From Corinectria fuckeliana (taxonomy: Eukaryota; Ascomycota; Sordariomycetes; Hypocreales; Nectriaceae), in the NCBI GenBank assembly GCA_019137255.1, contig WPDH01000149.1, forward strand, positions 1 to 46,073: DNA of 46,073 nucleotides, read 5' to 3'. Below, in pieces: positions 12,249 through 23,621 of this stretch (positions are counted from its first letter, which is position 1; each line of letters starts with the position of its first letter). Under the pieces are notes generated by a model. The model was given only the letters and a program-made list of their open reading frames with translations. It was not told the DNA's origin and ran no database searches. A program made the position numbers and the translations under genes.

Positions 12249-12836
12249 TATTAGAGTTTACTAGCTTTAACTAGTATTATAAAATCCTAGGAAAATCCTA
12301 GTATATATTAGCATACAGTACTATTAGCACTATACTAATACTATATGGAGACTTTCTCGTATTTTTATTAGCTATTATTAAATTGCTACTATCTGCTAGT
12401 TTTCTAACTTATACTATAGTTTAGATAAACTCTAAAAGATTTGCTACTAAAACTATAATTATAGTATAATATTATATCTAACTGATCTGAGATTTTAGTA
12501 TAATATTTATTATTACTTTAGCTATAAATTAAGCTATTATATAACCTATTTAGACTGTTAGAAAACTAGGAATTTATCTATAAAGAGAGAGTGATTTCCG
12601 TTTATATTTAAATATAAAGATAAGACTAAAACACTTAGATTTTAACTAATTATCTTATAAAATATATTAATCTAACCCACTTTTTCTCCTCTACCTAATA
12701 AGCTATCTATTAGTTATTAAGACTTACTTTAAAACCTCTTAATCACTTAAAACCTCTAAAAGCTTTATAGCTATTTATTTTAAGAAATTTAACTTTCCTA
12801 TACAGCTTGTGATATTATACCTCACAGGTTATAAGC
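12249..12836 (+). repeat. Copia-B 5' LTR
   Basis: 588-bp direct repeat of 18038-18616. The two LTRs differ mostly by transitions, and neither is consistently the less mutated one. Confidence 0.92.
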
Positions 12837-12856
12837 CCGGATTTACTGTAAGTCCT
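12837..12856 (+). promoter_or_regulatory. Copia-B primer-binding site candidate
   Basis: GGTTATAAGCCCGG directly follows the LTR. It resembles the complement of a tRNA anticodon arm (initiator Met, with one G-to-A change, or Ile-UAU) rather than a tRNA 3' CCA end. This would match the half-tRNA priming known for Drosophila copia and yeast Ty5. Copia-A has nearly the same sequence in the same place. Confidence 0.5.
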
Positions 12857-13433
12857 CTTTTAGAAGTTCCCTTCTAATCTTTGCCTTTTATCTTAGAATT
12901 TACTACTTCTAATAGGCAAATTAAATTCTTTCTTCCCCCTACCTTTAATATAGAGATAAAAGACTTAATTATAAGTCTAATCTATTAATTTGCTTTCTAA
13001 GAAGGTATTCTTATTAAAAACCTTCACCTTTCTACCCTGATTAGCTTATTCCTTTTCTATTCTAAGAGAAGAGCTATTTTAAAAGAAAGACAACTAATTA
13101 GAAAAGCTAAAAGGTCCTAATTTTACTCTTAGGGCACTAGTGGTTTTAAAGCTACTAATAATAAAGGTATATTCCTTTTCTGGGAATATTATAACCTTTT
13201 TACCTTTACTAATAAAGAAATCTATTTCTTTAGAAGGGAATAGAGAGCAGGAGACTCCTAAGGAAACTTTTAAGAGAATCTTTTCCACTTAAAAAGGGAG
13301 AAAAACTCACTCTATCTGTATATATTTTTTGCAGATTTATAATACTACCTCTTTCCTAAATAAATCTCAATCTCTTTTACATCTTTATAAAATACTTTAA
13401 TTCTTTATTAAAGAATTATACTATATTTAAAAG

Positions 13434-14398
13434 ATGGGAAATAGTGATAAAAATTATCATATTTCTAAGCTTAAGAGTAGTGAAAACTACATAACCTGGG
13501 CTATAAGAATAGAGGCTTTCTTAACTAAAGAAAAACTTATATTTGCTATTAAGCTAGAAAATTATAATAAAAGTAAAGAGGCTTTAGCAAATATAAGGCT
13601 TCTACTAGAAGATGGTCTCTTATTGCAAATTAAGCATATTATAAGTGCTAAAGCTGCTTAGGATAGCTTAAAAAGCCTATATAATTCTTCTAGATTTACT
13701 TCTAAATTTCTACTTATAAAGAAATTCTTTAATACCACTTTAAATAATTTTTCTACTATAGAAGAATATTTAAATAAGGTAAAAAAAGTATCTGATAAAT
13801 TAGCCTCTAAGGATATAAATATCCCTAATAAAGTTATAATAGCTTAAATTCTAAATAACTTAGATAAATCCTATAATAGCTATATAACAAATATCTCTTA
13901 AGCTCTAAGAAATAAGCTTAATACTTATAATATAAAGACTTTATCTTCTAGCCTTATAGATAAATCTAAGAGGCTAAAAAGCTTTAAAAACTTAGTTAAC
14001 TTTGTTAAATTAAAAAAACCCTGGAAAAAGAAGAAAATAGCACTTAAATATTCCTATTACAAAATGCAAGGCTATTTAGATAAAAATTGCTATTTTTTAT
14101 ATCCTAATAAAGCTCTTAAAAGCTTTAAAATAAAGGATAATAATAGGGTGAAAAAAAATACCTTTAAAAAGAATAAAAAGACTAAGAAAGAGACCCCTTT
14201 TAGTAAAAGGGAAGAAAAAGACAAAAAACAGGAAGAATTATTTAATACAGAAGTTAACCCTTCTGACTTAAATACCTCTCCTAATAGTCCTAATAACCCA
14301 GATAGTCTTATTTCTATCTCTAATTCTATTATAGAATTAGATAGAGATATAAGAGAAATATCTAAAGATTTTAATATAGGAGTAAATCTCTCTATTTA
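13434..14398 (+). pseudogene. Copia-B Gag relic (UBN2-type, decayed zinc knuckle)
   Basis: The reading starts at ATG 13434 and resembles UBN2-type Gag: 'HISKLKSSENYITWAIRIEAFL' fits the family's Y..P.L.G..NY..W...... pattern. It continues through TAG/TAA codons at about 13660, 13846 and 13900. At 14044-14088 'YSYYKMQGYLDKNC' is a CX2CX4HX4C zinc knuckle in which two cysteines and the histidine are now Tyr or Ser; TGC to TAC/TAT and CAT to TAT are RIP-type transitions. A lysine-rich linker follows (14064-14398). Gag would package element RNA; this copy is dead. Confidence 0.8.
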
Positions 14399-14514
14399 GT
14401 CTTTAAAGAAAAGAAAATCTGATAATTCTCTAGGACTTTTAAAAGCTTATATACCCTCTCTTATAAAGATACTTAAAAGTATTAAGGTAAATCTCTTACC
14501 TTTCTTTGTGTATA

Positions 14515-17500
14515 ATAAGAAAATAACTAAATCTATATATAATACAGGTGCTACTAGGCATATAGTATCTAATAAAAATTATTTTCTTAATTATAAAACT
14601 ATAAACTAGAGAGTAAATTAGAGAAAAGCCTCTTTTTTACTAGTTAAAAGCAGTGGAAATATAATATTAAGATTCCTAGAGAATAATAAAAAATATATTA
14701 TAAAAAACTGCTATTATATACCTAAAATAAGTGTTAATATTCTAAGCTAGTCCTTCTTTAATAATATATATTTCTTTATAAGAAATAAGAAAATATTCTT
14801 AATAAATAATAAAAGAGATATTATAACCTCTAGAAAAAGGTATAATAATCTATATTATATACCAGTTATTATAAGAAATAAAGATAAAATAAAAGTGAGT
14901 TCTTTCTTTAATAAAGCTAATATTTTAAATATAGAAAATATAAATAAGCTTTTAAATATTAATTTATTTAATTAGTATATAAGATTAGGGTATTTAAATA
15001 TAAAAGCCTTAAAGAAAATACTTTATTAAAATAAAGATAAAATTTATAATATTAAAAAGAAAGATATTATAAAGATATTATAGTGTGAAAACTGTATTAA
15101 AGCTAAAGCTATTAATAAAGTTAATAGAAAAAGCTCTAATAAAAACTATAAATATCTAGAAAAAATTATAACTAATATTTAGAGTCTTATAAGAACACCT
15201 ATATATAATAAATACTATTACTTTATTACTTTTCTAGATATAGCTACTAAATATCTTAATACTTATTTAATTAGAAATAAAAGTAAGGCTTTAAATAAGT
15301 TTAAAGAGTTTAAAGCTATAGCTAAAAATAATAGAGCTAATCTTAGGATTAAGTAAGTTTTTTCAGATAATACTAAAAAATATCTTTATAAAATAAGGCC
15401 TTATTACTTAAAAAGCAGTATAAAATATAATTCTAGCCCTTCTAATACCTCTAAGCCTAATAGGTCAGCTGAAAGAATAAATAGGACTTTATTAAATAAA
15501 GTTAGAGTTATATTATACACAGCTAAAGTTTCTTTTTACCTGTAGAGAGAAGCTTTAAAAGCAGCTACTTATATATATAATAAAACTTCTCACTCTAGTA
15601 TAAGCTATTTATCTCCTTTAGAAAAGAGAGATAATATCTATATTAAACTAGAAGATCTAAATAATATTAAAACATTTAGATTTATAGTCTATTATAAGAA
15701 TAAATACCCTAGAGATAAGCTAGAAACTAGAGCTTATAAAGGTATTATTATAAGCTATTTAGAAAATAGCTATAAAATCTAAGACTATAATAAACACTAT
15801 ATAATAATATCTAGAGATATAGTTATACTAGAAAACTGCTTTCTAGATAATAATAAAAGCCTAACTTTTAATTCTCTTCTTAAGATAAAAAGCTCTTCTA
15901 ATAAGTCTAAAGAAAAATTTAAAAATTCTATTAAAAAGACTATAGAAAAAAGAGAGGCTAATTTGCCTAAAATATTAGTGGATATACCTAAGAAGCCCTC
16001 TAATTACTATAAGTCCTATAAAGAATACCTTAATATTCTTACTCTAGTTAATAATAAGAACCTTATAGAGCCTAATTCTTTTAAGTCTGCTATAAGCAGC
16101 TTAGATAAGAAAAACTAGAATAATTCTATAAAAGCAGAAATAACTAAATTATTAAGGTAAAATACCTAGACTATAAAACCTCTTCCTAAAGAAAGAAAAG
16201 CCTTAGAAGGCAGATAAGTCTATAAAATAAAAACTGATAATAATAATAATATTATTAAGTATAAATCCAGATAGGTAGTATAAGGTTATAATTAAATATT
16301 TAGTATAAATTATAATAAAACCTTTACTATTATAGCTAGACTTAAAACTATAAGAATCCTTTTAATATTAGCTATAGCTAATAACTATACTATATAGTAA
16401 TATAATATAAAAAATGCTTTTATTTATACTAATATAAATAAAGAAATTTATACTATAATCCTTATAGGCTTTAAAGAATACTTATATAACTTTTATAAGC
16501 TAAATAAAAGGGAAATAAAGAAAATTAAGAATAAATCTATAGTTTTAAAGCTTAATAAAGCTTTATATAGCCTTAAATAAAGTTCTAGACTTTAGTACTA
16601 ATTTCTCTTAAATAAATTAAATCTAATAAGATTTAAATTTATACTATTTAATAAAGGGGTATTTATTAATAATAGCTTAAAAATAGCTATAATAATCTAT
16701 ATAGATAATCTTCTATTTTTAGGGCCTTATAAAAAAGAAATAGAGAATATAAAAAATAAACTATCTAAAGATTTAAAAGTCCAGTCTTTAAGAGAAGTTA
16801 GAGACTTCTTAGAAATAAATATAACTATAAACCGAGAGAATAAAAGCTTATATATAAACTAAAATAAATATACCTATAATAAAATTATAAAGTATAATAA
16901 AGAGTCTTTAGGAACTTCTAATATACCTGCTATAGCAGGGGAAAAGCTTTTAAAAGCTAAAATAAAAGCTTTTAAAAAAGATATTCTTAAATTCTAGCAG
17001 GAAATAAGATCTTTTTTATACCTATTTATAAAAACTAGACCTAATATATCTTATATAGTAAATACTACCTTTAGATATACTTCTAAGCCTAATAATAGCC
17101 ACTTTAATACTTTAAATAAGATTTAGAAATACTTAAATAAATATTCTGCCTTAGGAATTTATTATAATTATAATATAAATTTAAAATCTTATAATAGTAT
17201 TATTAGAGGTTATATAAATGCTAACTAGAGCTCTAGTCTAAAAGATAAAAAGTTTATAAGTGAATATTACTTTTATATAGCTAATAATCTTATTAGCTAG
17301 AATACTATAAAGTAAAAATTAGTAGCTTTAAGCTCCTGTAAATCTAAATATATAGCTCTAAGAGAGGCTACTAAAAAAGCTAAATATCTGTCTAATTTAT
17401 ATAGATATTTAAATATAAACCTTTCTTTAAGTTATAATAAAGCTATTCCTCCTATCTTAACAGATAATTAAGCTGCTAGAAAAATAGTAGAAAATTTAGA

Positions 17501-17679
17501 ATTTTATAAAAGATCTAAGTATATAAATATTACCTATCACTTTATAAGAGATAAGGTTAGAAAAGAATCTATAAAGCTTTTCTATATAAAAAGTAAAAAT
17601 AATATAGTAGACTTTTTTACTAAACCTTTAAGTCTTATAGACTTTATAAGATTAAGAGATTTATTATCTCTTAAATAAT
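14515..17679 (+). pseudogene. Copia-B Pol relic: protease, integrase, RT, RNase H
   Basis: The domains are in Ty1/Copia order. Protease near 14535 reads NTGATRHIVS, where the catalytic triplet DTG has become NTG. Integrase zinc region and core run about 14975-15640 ('LGYLNIKALKK', then 'CENCIKAKA', then 'FLDIATKY' and 'FSDNTKKYL'). RT runs about 16195-16960, with active site YIDN near 16700 instead of YVDD. RNase H runs about 17230-17650 ('VALSSCKSKYIALREA', 'ILTDN', 'INITYHFIRDKV', 'DFFTKPLS'). Dozens of in-frame TAG/TAA codons stand where Trp, Gln or Glu are expected. Three catalytic Asp positions changed by G-to-A, so the copy is non-autonomous. Confidence 0.85.
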
Positions 17680-18037
17680 AAAAAGGTTTTTAATACTTTA
17701 AAAGCTTTTTTTTTATAAAAGGGTTTTAATAACTTATAACTATTTTTCTCTTAAGAATAATATAATAGTTTTTTCCTATAAAAGGTTTTCTATTATAATA
17801 ATATAATATTATAATAATATAATAGCTTAAGATTTTTTCCTATAATTATATAGGTTTTATTAAAGCTATAAAAAGATAACTATAACTCTTAACAAATAAA
17901 ATACTATAACTTACTTATTTGTTTATATATAGAGTTACTTTTTTCTCTATACTTATAAAGCTATAAAAGCTCTACAAAATAGTATATATCTTATACTTTA
18001 TACACTATCTTATAGCTCTTATATCTTTAAGAGAGGC

Positions 18038-18616
18038 TATTAGAGTTTACTAGCTTTAACTAGTATTATAAAATCCTAGGAAAATCCTAGTATATAGTGT
18101 CAGTATAGTACTATTAGCACTATACTAACACTATATAGAGACTTTCTTATATTTCTATTAGCTATTATTAAATCGCCACTATCTGCTGGTTTTCTAACTT
18201 ATACTACAGTTTAAATAAACTCTAAAAGATTCGCCACTAGAACTATAATTACAGTGTAATATTACATCTGACTAATTTGAGATTTTAGTATAATATTTAT
18301 TATCACTTTAGCTACAGATTAAGCTATTATATAACCTATTTAGACTGCTAAAAGACTAGGAATTTATCTATAAAGAGAGAGTGATTTCCGCTTATATCTA
18401 AATATAAAGATAAGACTAAAGCACTTAGATTTTAACTAATTATCTTAGAAAATATATTAATTTAACCCACTTTTTCTCCTCTACCTAATAAGCTATCTAT
18501 TAGTTATTAAGACTTACTTTAAAACCTCTTAATCACTTAAAACCTCTAAAAGCTTTACAGCTATTTATTTTAAGAAATTTAACTTTCTTATACAGCTTGT
18601 GATATTATACCTTATA
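18038..18616 (+). repeat. Copia-B 3' LTR
   Basis: 579 bp, direct repeat of 12249-12836, followed by the CTAAC duplication at 18617-18621. Confidence 0.92.
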
Positions 18617-19070
18617 CTAACCTACTAACAGCTGGTTTTACCCACTTAAAATTCTAAGCTTTTAGCTATAACTATAAAGCAACCTAAACTCACTTAGCTA
18701 ATATAATTCTAATACTTAACTGTTTTACTCTTATAGCAGACTAGGCGCTTAATATTTAGTTAATTATTTCTCTCTTTTTTACCTTTTTTTTTCTTTTTAT
18801 TCTCTTTTTTTCTTTTTCTTTTCTCTTTTTCTCTCTTTTTAACTTTTTTCTTAGCTCTTTAGAAAATAAGATAACTCTAGTCTTAGTAAAAGGATTATTT
18901 ACTTATATATAGTAATAGTATAAGAGGTCTAACTTAGGTCTACTATATAAAGAATATAAGTTTTTATTTAATTTTATAGTTTTTCTTATATCTATATAAA
19001 ATAAAAGCACTATTTATCTTTTAAGTTTATAAAGTATAAATAAATAAATAAATAAATATACTAAGAGAGA

Positions 19071-21378
19071 GGTTTTATCTTATAAATACTAGCTTTAAAA
19101 CGCACTAAAAGATTATAATACTATATTCTTAAATATTATATTACCTTTATAACTAGAGAGATATTAAAAAGAAGCTAAAAAATAAGAAAAAGCTATATAA
19201 CTTTTATTATACCTAGCTTTATACTACTATTAAGTATATTTTTAGGTATTATAAGCAAAAGTAGAAGATTATAAGAACTAGTATACTTAAGTACTACTTT
19301 ATAAATTAGATAAAGATTATATATATAGTTACTAGCCTGTTTAACTATATTTTATTAAGCAGAAAAAAGCTATATAAGAAGTAGTAAGAGTAGTATCTTA
19401 CACTTAAGCTAAAAGAGCAGAAGGCACTTAAAGTAGTAAAAAGATAATATAATAATATTATGCTTAATTATACTAGCTAAGAGATATAAGAGCTTATAGC
19501 TAGGTAGTTATAAGAGTAGTATAAAGCTAGTGAGAAAGTATAAGAATAGTAGTAATATTATAAAAGGCAGGTTATAAAAGTCTTTAGTAAAGCTAGCTGC
19601 TCTAGCTAAATAAGTTAAATTAGTAGCTTTATAGTATATAGTAAGAGATTAAGTAGGCTTAGCTATTTCTTACTATCTTTTTATATATATTTCTTATAGT
19701 AAATACTAGAATTTAATATTATTAACTATATATAAGTTATCTTAATATACCTTCTAATAAATTACCTTATAGCCTTATTATACAGCTTTTTTTTAGTAAC
19801 CTTATAGTCTTATATATACTATAAAGATTATAAAGTATATACTTATATAGTAATAAGTATTTCTCTCTAGCTTTATATAGCACTTTATATATAAATCTTA
19901 TATAAAAGATATAAGAAAATAAAAATAAGATATATCTTAAGCTTATAGCTATACTACTATTAGCATACTAGCCTACTCTTTCTATATAGCCCTCTTATAA
20001 GTAAAACCTTTTTAGCATAATAACCTAACTATAACCTTCTTCTTATAACTTACTTATACCTTTAGAATGTATTTATACTTTCTTTTTCTCTCTTAAGCTA
20101 AATAAATTCTAGATAATTAGATTTATAATATTTTTATATAGCTAGGTAATAATCTAAAAGTATATATCTATATTTTATTTCTTCTTATTACTTATATAGT
20201 TTTTAACTGCTGTTTTTAGGTCTTTTAAACCTAGCGCTTATATATTAACCTAGTGATTTTAGCTAGTTTTTAACAGAAAGAGATCCTTAAGATCTTTAAG
20301 TATTATATTACTAATAATAGGCTTTCACCTCTTTAAAGAGAATAATAGGCTAGGGTTTACTAGGATTATACTAGTAGAGTATCCTCTCTTTTCTAACTAT
20401 AAGATACTTATTCTTAATTATAAAAGCCCTAATATTTCTTAGGTAAGTATACTTAGGCCTAAGATATCTATACTAATAATCTTATTATTATTATTATCTC
20501 TAAAAGCTAGTAATCTTTCCCTAATATTATTACTATTTTTATTACTATTTTTATCACCTCTACTTACTAAGTTAATAACTAGTAGGTCTCTCCCTCTTTA
20601 GGCTTTAAACCTAGTGTTATTATTAGCCTTTATAATTATTTTACTAGCTAGAAGGTTATTAGAGAAGATATTTAATTATATATTAAATATAATATCCCCT
20701 CTAATTATTAGTCCCTGTTTAAGGCACTATTTTATAATTAAAGAGTATTTCTTTTTAAATATAGCTTAATTCTTATCACTTATTAATAACTTTCTAGTCT
20801 TTTTATTATAGTCTATACTAAAAGTGTCTACTATCTCTTAAAATACCCTCTAAAAATTATAAAAAAAATAATATTTAGTAGTAAAAGTCTTTTATACTTA
20901 ACTAATACTAGGAAATCACTATTTAAAAGGTATATAAAACTTTTTAAAAACCCCTTTTAGAATTAAGAACTTCTTAGTATAAAGCTTACTCTTATTTCTT
21001 ACTTTCTAAAGGTTAGCTAATAGAAATAAAGTCTGATTCTTACTTTATTACTAGCTACACTTATTACTACTGCTTTAAGTGTTATAGTTAGTCTTTATAG
21101 CCTCTATTAAAGTTTAGTCCTCTACTAATATATTAGACAGGCGTTTAGGTATTATAATAGTTAGTATATTAGGCTAGGCTGTTTTTACGCTTTATTAGAG
21201 GTCACTTTATTGTTAATATAGCCTTATTATCAGTTAAATTATGACTTTTCTAGAGGATAAGGCTTTTAGGTAGTGAGACTATTAATCAGAAAGGGGATAG
21301 CACAGGTGAATTAGTGTGGGATGGTATATAATATGAGCCCCCGCTAATTTTGTGCTACAGATATATCACTTCGGTCAA
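19071..21378. other. AT-rich interior of the TIR transposon, unassigned
   Basis: There is no intact ORF. GC rises toward 21250-21378. On the minus strand about 20700-21110 gives the longest broken protein-like stretch (Lys/Phe-rich, for example KLYTKKFLILKGVFKKFY with RIP-type stops), which could be a transposase or accessory gene, but I do not recognise it. Confidence 0.35.
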
Positions 21379-21412
21379 AAATTATCTGACATTGCTCTTG
21401 CCGATCAGGGCC
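21379..21412 (-). repeat. Right terminal inverted repeat
   Basis: Reverse complement of 11168-11201 over 34 bp, followed by TAA at 21413-21415. Normal GC. Confidence 0.85.
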
Positions 21413-21415
21413 TAA

Positions 21416-21916
21416 GTAAGTTTTACCCAATTCCTTTTTACTAATTAGGGCTCTATAATCGACTCGAGTTCTTGTTATTATCTTCGCCCGCCGCTTAATT
21501 ACCACAAGTTTTCTATACTCTATTTCCGAGACGCCACATGATAAGCAAAGATGGAAGTCCAGTGACAAAGGGTTGATTCGCGGACAAGATAGAAAAGGCG
21601 TAGATAAGGCAGAATTCACTCAGATGGTTCCAAAAATGGATGGCGACAAGCGTGTCACGTCTTGTGTCAGCAAAGCACCACCTAATGTTAGCCACTCTAT
21701 GATATAGAGCTTCGTGACGGAGGCTAAGTATGGAATAACGTTACTCCCCAAGACCACTGAATTTGTAAGCTACATGAGGTCGATTTATAAGCTGGACTTT
21801 GCGAAACGAACCATCCCCAATTACCGCTCGTCCCATTATTTAAAATCCAGTCATGTCCTACCAGTGTCCTCAACTTAACGAGCTTCGTTGCTCTTACCTT
21901 GCTTCTTCTCACAACA
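21416..21916 (+). other. Upstream region of the SDR gene
   Basis: 500 bp of normal-GC, apparently non-coding sequence between the transposon end and the SDR start codon. It presumably holds the SDR promoter. Reading frames on the minus strand here look accidental. No motif was resolved. Confidence 0.4.
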
Positions 21917-23245
21917 ATGTCAGCGCGGAATGTTCTCATCACCGGGGCCTCAGGCTATCTTGGCGGGACCGTCATCGCCCAACTCGCCGACGCCAATGTC
22001 CCGCCCCATGGAAACATCTTTGCATTGGTTCGCACCGACAGCCAAGCGGAAGCGGTCAGCAAGTATGGACTAGAAGCCCTCATCTTCGACCCCTATGACG
22101 AAGCTGCTGTCAAGGAGCATATCCTTCGCCATCAGATCTCGGTTGTATACTGGTTGATCGACGCCTTGAGCTCAGTAGGCCAGCCGTACTTCATCAATGC
22201 TTTAGCCAAGCTCAAAGAGGAGACTGGCCAGACCGTTCATTTCCTTCATGTAAGGCATTTGTTAGAGCTAGCCGAGTCTCTGTACTTCGACTGACCACTT
22301 TTCTCAAGACAAGCGGCGCAAAGCTCTTTTCGGACCTTGCCGGCGCCCCCACTGACCAGCCACTATTGGACACTGATCCTGCCTTATACACAATACAGAA
22401 GAACCAGCGAGCTCCGTATGCCGTGATGCAAAAGGTCGGTAACATCAACTTTCATCACAAGTGTGGGTCGCTCACAGTGCGCTTCTAGGCGCTCGATACA
22501 AACAACATCGTCATTGAACTTGCTGAAGCAAAAGGTGTTCGCAGCTACATATTTGCGCCTTGCATGGTTTGTGAGTCCACGACCAGTCAATTGCTCGTTT
22601 CGGTGACTTATTTTCCTACCCTAAATTCTAGATGGCAAAGGGAAGGGCTTTGGCAACCCTGTCTCCATCCAGACCGTAGCCATCATCAAGGCAGCAAAAG
22701 AAGCCAAGAAGTTCTACAGAGTTGATGCCGATCGTCCAGTAAGGTGACATTGATACATATAAGCATAAACACGCTGACTGTTGACTCAAGACCTGGCCCG
22801 TCTCTTACATCGACGACACTGCCGCCCTGTACATTGAAATCCTCCGTAACATCCTAGCGGAGAAAGATATCGACTATGGGCCTAATGGATACTACCTGGC
22901 TTCCTCTGGGAGTGTTGCTTGGGACGATGTGTACAATGCTATGGCCAAGGCCCTTGCTAAGCGAGGCATAATCGAGAATTCTCATGTTGTGCTCGCCGAT
23001 GATGCCGCCTTGGAGACGATGGCAAAACGGCTGGGCGGCCAAAAAGAATTGGTGCGAGTCCAACTGGGAGGAAGGTAAGTAACAACCTTTCCTTTTATCT
23101 GGTGCGGTTTCTGACAGTAGCCAACCCTAGGTGCACGTTCACAGCTAAGCACGGAGAAAGCTTGGGGTGGAAGTCTCGGTATCCTGCCGACCATATCCTC
23201 GAGGCAGCTGATGACGAGGTGGAGTTAATTCTTCAGCACTTTTAG
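21917..23245 (+). CDS. Atypical short-chain dehydrogenase/reductase (NAD-dependent epimerase-like), intact
   Basis: Six exons rebuild a 348-residue protein: 21917-22249, 22309-22434, 22489-22570, 22632-22738, 22791-23074, 23131-23245. The five introns are 52-61 bp; all are GT..AG and the total is divisible by three. The start is the first ATG in frame (MSARNVLITG). The Rossmann nucleotide site is GASGYLG at residues 10-16, followed by an extended-SDR body; the C-terminal half contains 'VYGKGKGFGNP', 'YLASSGSVAWDD' and a final helix to the stop. The usual YxxxK pair is not evident (the nearest is YAVMQK, 148-153), as in many NmrA/epimerase-type SDRs. Intron 2 uses the unusual donor GTCGGT. The likely role is NAD(P)H-dependent redox or epimerase chemistry in the cytosol; the substrate is unknown. 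It neighbours a dead rhamnosidase. Confidence 0.88.
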
Positions 23246-23621
23246 GTCTGAATGAGAGATGCTGTTATAGTAGGACCGGGAGTAGGCGGCTATCCACTAT
23301 AGAACGTTCGCCCGGCGAGGATCAACAGTGCTTCTAGCTCTCTACCGTCTATTAAATAGCCTAACGCATCTTAGAGACCTATAGCGGGCGTCGGTTTACT
23401 TCAGCCCAACTAAAACCGTCTGCCATCTTCATTACTTAGAGTAGTTATCTGCAGTCTTATTCAAGCACACCGCCAGCTTTGCTTCCATAACAACAATTAT
23501 CATGGGGGTGGCACCATTCGCATGGCAAAGTATAGCATCTCAATATGCTACTGCAACGCCTTGTATGCCGGAGATTGGCTCCCATTGTTCGCCCGTTGAG
23601 TCCTAGATATAGAACGCATAG
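23246..23621. other. Intergenic, nothing recognised
   Basis: Normal-GC sequence 3' of the SDR gene. Short broken frames only. It may include the decayed N-terminal part of the GH78 gene, but no GH78 motif is visible before about 23680. Confidence 0.4.

Larger units (their letters stand above)
12249..18616 (+). mobile_element. Copia-B, complete Ty1/Copia LTR retrotransposon, mutated
   Basis: The element is 6368 bp with LTRs at 12249-12836 (588 bp) and 18038-18616 (579 bp), flanked by the 5-bp duplication CTAAC (12244-12248 and 18617-18621). The LTR begins TATTAGAG (probably TGTTAGAG before mutation) and ends CCTCACA in the 5' copy, CCTTATA in the 3' copy. A primer-binding candidate GGTTATAAGCCCGG starts at 12837. 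A purine tract (AAGAGAGGC) precedes the 3' LTR. Domain order Gag, protease, integrase, RT, RNase H identifies Ty1/Copia. Confidence 0.92.
12234..19056 (+). mobile_element. Short non-LTR-like retroelement, 5'-truncated, interrupted by Copia-B
   Basis: The element's own sequence is 12234-12248 plus 18622-19056, about 450 bp, ending in an (AAAT)n tail. It is flanked by a 14-bp direct repeat TATACTAAGAGAGA (12220-12233 and 19057-19070), the long duplication typical of target-primed reverse transcription. It matches 26390-26874 and the reverse complement of 44357-44840. Copia-B inserted 15 bp from its 5' end. It carries T/C-rich tracts (18770-18850) and no ORF. Confidence 0.75.
11168..21412. mobile_element. 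TIR DNA transposon (PIF/Harbinger-like duplication), nested
   Basis: The ends are inverted repeats: 34 bp identical, starting GGCCCTGATCGGCAAGAGCA, at 11168-11201 and, reverse-complemented, at 21379-21412; weaker similarity continues inward. The trinucleotide TAA flanks both ends (11165-11167, 21413-21415). A 3-bp TAA/TTA duplication is characteristic of PIF/Harbinger elements, so that superfamily is inferred, not shown by a transposase. Removing the nested retroelements leaves about 3.4 kb of AT-rich, RIP-mutated sequence (11202-12233 and 19057-21378). I could not recognise a transposase domain in it. Confidence 0.7.

Noticed and set aside
13094..13288. 64-codon minus-strand frame in Copia-B
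   Set aside because: It lies in the leader between the LTR and Gag of the plus-strand element; no Copia gene is expected on this strand.
21344..21695. Overlapping minus-strand frames of 60-91 codons upstream of the SDR gene
   Set aside because: They overlap the TIR and each other, have no domain signature and no splice support; likely chance ORFs.
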